Part shown: positions 43,884-47,133 of the stretch, piece after piece
Position numbering within the stretch: the first letter of the stretch is position 1
Layout of the letters: every line of letters starts with the position of its first letter
NCBI GenBank assembly: GCA_035707965.1
Contig: DASSTJ010000060.1
Coordinates: forward strand, 1-47,133
Length of the DNA stretch: 47,133 nucleotides
From: DASSTJ01 sp035707965
GTDB taxonomy: Bacteria; Actinomycetota; Actinomycetes; Actinomycetales; Angustibacteraceae
Reading direction: 5' to 3'
The notes under the pieces: model-generated
Seen by the model: the letters and a program-made list of their open reading frames with translations, nothing else
The model's database searches: none
Told to the model about the DNA's origin: nothing
Program-made: the position numbers and the translations under genes

Positions 43884-43919
43884 GTCGGCCAGCGAGACGA
43901 CGTCGGCCAGCGAGACGAC
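43884..43919. repeat. 18-bp tandem direct repeat
   Basis: GTCGGCCAGCGAGACGAC occurs twice in a row, at 43884-43901 and 43902-43919, between the ArgA-like gene and clpC. It may be slippage in a non-coding region or two protein-binding sites. Confidence 0.85.
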
Positions 43920-43923
43920 CGGG

Positions 43924-43966
43924 CACGGCGACGGCCCGGCCCCGCAAGGGTCGGGCCGTCGCCGTG
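43924..43966 (-). terminator. strong hairpin terminator after clpC
   Basis: A 19-bp stem (43924-43942 with 43948-43966) with one G-T wobble and a five-base loop begins 10 bases after the clpC stop on the minus strand. There is no T-run, as usual for such GC-rich genomes. Confidence 0.75.
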
Positions 43967-43975
43967 TGCTGCTGC

Positions 43976-46489
<2,514 letters not shown>

Positions 46490-46541
46490 CTGTGCTCTCC
46501 TCGCGAGCGGTCTGTCAGGAGCGGGACTCTCCCCTCCCTTC

Positions 46542-46570
46542 GACCACGACTGATGCTATCCCCCGTGGTC
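46542..46570 (-). promoter_or_regulatory. clpC promoter region with inverted repeat
   Basis: On the minus strand TAGCAT (46553-46558) is a likely -10 box, about 65 bases before the clpC start. It lies inside an inverted repeat GACCACG (46542-46548) and CGTGGTC (46564-46570) with a 15-base centre. A second repeat CTGTT-GTG-AACAG (46581-46593) lies just upstream. Neither matches a ClgR or HspR site I can recognise. The rest of the 345-base gap to the AraC-type gene shows no gene. Confidence 0.4.
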
Positions 46571-46834
46571 CGACACCCACCTGTTGTGAACAGACCCCGC
46601 GAGTGGCTCTGGCGAGGCCGTCCGTCCCGGTCCTATCGGCATGTGGATGACCCACCTGGACCTGCGGATGTCGTACCAGTCCCAACCCCTCCCCCGGGTC
46701 CGGTGTTCCGCACGCCGACCGCGTTCGCCCAGCGCGGAACCGGGAAACCCGCGGCGTCCCCGGACCGCCCGGACACGTAAGGGTGCGCAACGACGATCAA
46801 GCATGCTGGACCGCGGCAGGAGCACGATCGTCAC

Positions 46835-47133
46835 GTGACGGATCCCGACCGGCTTCGCGGCATCCTCGACCTCGTCGAGGAGAGCCTCGACGAGCCCGAC
46901 CTGGCGGCCGACGAGCTCGCCCGGCGCGCCTACCTGTCCCGCTTCCACTTCGACCGCCTGGTCACGGCCGCGTTGGGCGAGCCGCCGGGGGCCTTCCGAC
47001 GGCGGCTGCTGCTCGAGCGTGCCGCGTACCGGCTGCTGTCGACGTCCACGCCCGTGATCGACGTGGCCACGGACAGCGGCTACTCCTCCGCCGAGGCCTT
47101 CACCCGGGCGTTCGCCCGCGCCTACGGCCGCCC
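46835..47133 (+). CDS. AraC family transcriptional regulator (partial, cut by window end)
   Basis: The first 99 codons from GTG 46835 read into an AraC-type DNA-binding domain placed at the N-terminus: LAADELARRAYLSRFHFDRL is the first helix-turn-helix and VIDVATDSGYSSAEAFTRAF the second, ending at YGRP at the edge. Regulators with an N-terminal AraC domain often have a C-terminal effector domain such as GyrI-like or DinB, which would be outside the window. CACGAT (46823-46828), six bases upstream, may be a leaderless -10 box. Confidence 0.88.
   Translation, partial: MTDPDRLRGILDLVEESLDEPDLAADELARRAYLSRFHFDRLVTAALGEPPGAFRRRLLLERAAYRLLSTSTPVIDVATDSGYSSAEAFTRAFARAYGR

Overview
This window is chromosomal DNA from a high-GC Actinomycetota (about 70 to 75 percent GC, frequent GTG starts, GTGA/ATGA gene overlaps, many apparently leaderless genes). 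The order of conserved genes matches the heme and cytochrome c neighbourhood known from Mycobacterium and Streptomyces (the Mycobacterium tuberculosis Rv0500 to Rv0528 region, and the rex-hemACD operon of Streptomyces). A BldN-like sigma factor with an RsbN-like anti-sigma factor points to a lineage with, or descended from, a Streptomyces-type developmental programme; Kineosporiales or a relative would fit, but the genus cannot be fixed from this window.

Layout. 1-5502 (minus): marR, hemL, a phosphoglycerate-mutase-like phosphatase, tlpA/resA, ccdA and resB (cut by the window edge), coupled by four-base overlaps from hemL onward; this links aminolevulinate synthesis to system II cytochrome c maturation. 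5623-6255 (plus): a yceI gene whose promoter is covered by two MarR-type inverted repeats. 6329-6396: a perfect 29-bp inverted repeat between yceI and hemB. 6406-12293 (minus): rex-hemA-hemC-cobA/hemD-hemB behind a promoter covered by a Rex operator. 12505-12798: a glutaredoxin-like gene. 12940-13411: the remnant of a 13E12/DUF222 HNH endonuclease gene. 13559-17962 (plus): HAD phosphatase, BldN-like sigma factor, RsbN-like anti-sigma factor, APC permease. 17968-23207 (minus): a CopB-type P-type ATPase with a CsoR-like operator, then the block HTH protein - bS22 ribosomal protein - SDR epimerase - acyltransferase.

23420-31689: an AcuC-type deacetylase; TrkH/TrkA potassium uptake (plus); then a GNAT enzyme, proC, proline dehydrogenase, an ABC-2 exporter and a TIM-barrel isomerase-like protein (minus). 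31728-39386 (plus): a GT39-type mannosyltransferase-like membrane protein, a cysteine-cluster protein coupled to a methyltransferase, a small membrane protein, the genome-maintenance pair radA and disA, and mutY. A 556-bp gap between disA and mutY holds two 78-bp tandem repeats. 39759-42392 (plus): a three-gene ABC-2 exporter. 42444-46489 (minus): polysaccharide deacetylase, an ArgA-like acetyltransferase and clpC. The right edge cuts an AraC-type regulator.

How the parts fit. Rex probably senses NADH/NAD+ and controls heme synthesis, while hemL and the Ccs (ResB/CcdA/TlpA) genes supply precursor and the machinery that attaches heme to cytochrome c. RadA, DisA and MutY form a DNA-repair and c-di-AMP group; TrkH/TrkA is a potassium system of the kind often controlled by c-di-AMP. 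I found no obvious defence system, prophage, insertion sequence, CRISPR array, tRNA or rRNA. The least explained items are the 29-bp hairpin, the 78-bp repeats, the 13E12 remnant, the extended RsbN tail, and the many promoters whose -10 box lies 6 or 7 bases before the start codon.
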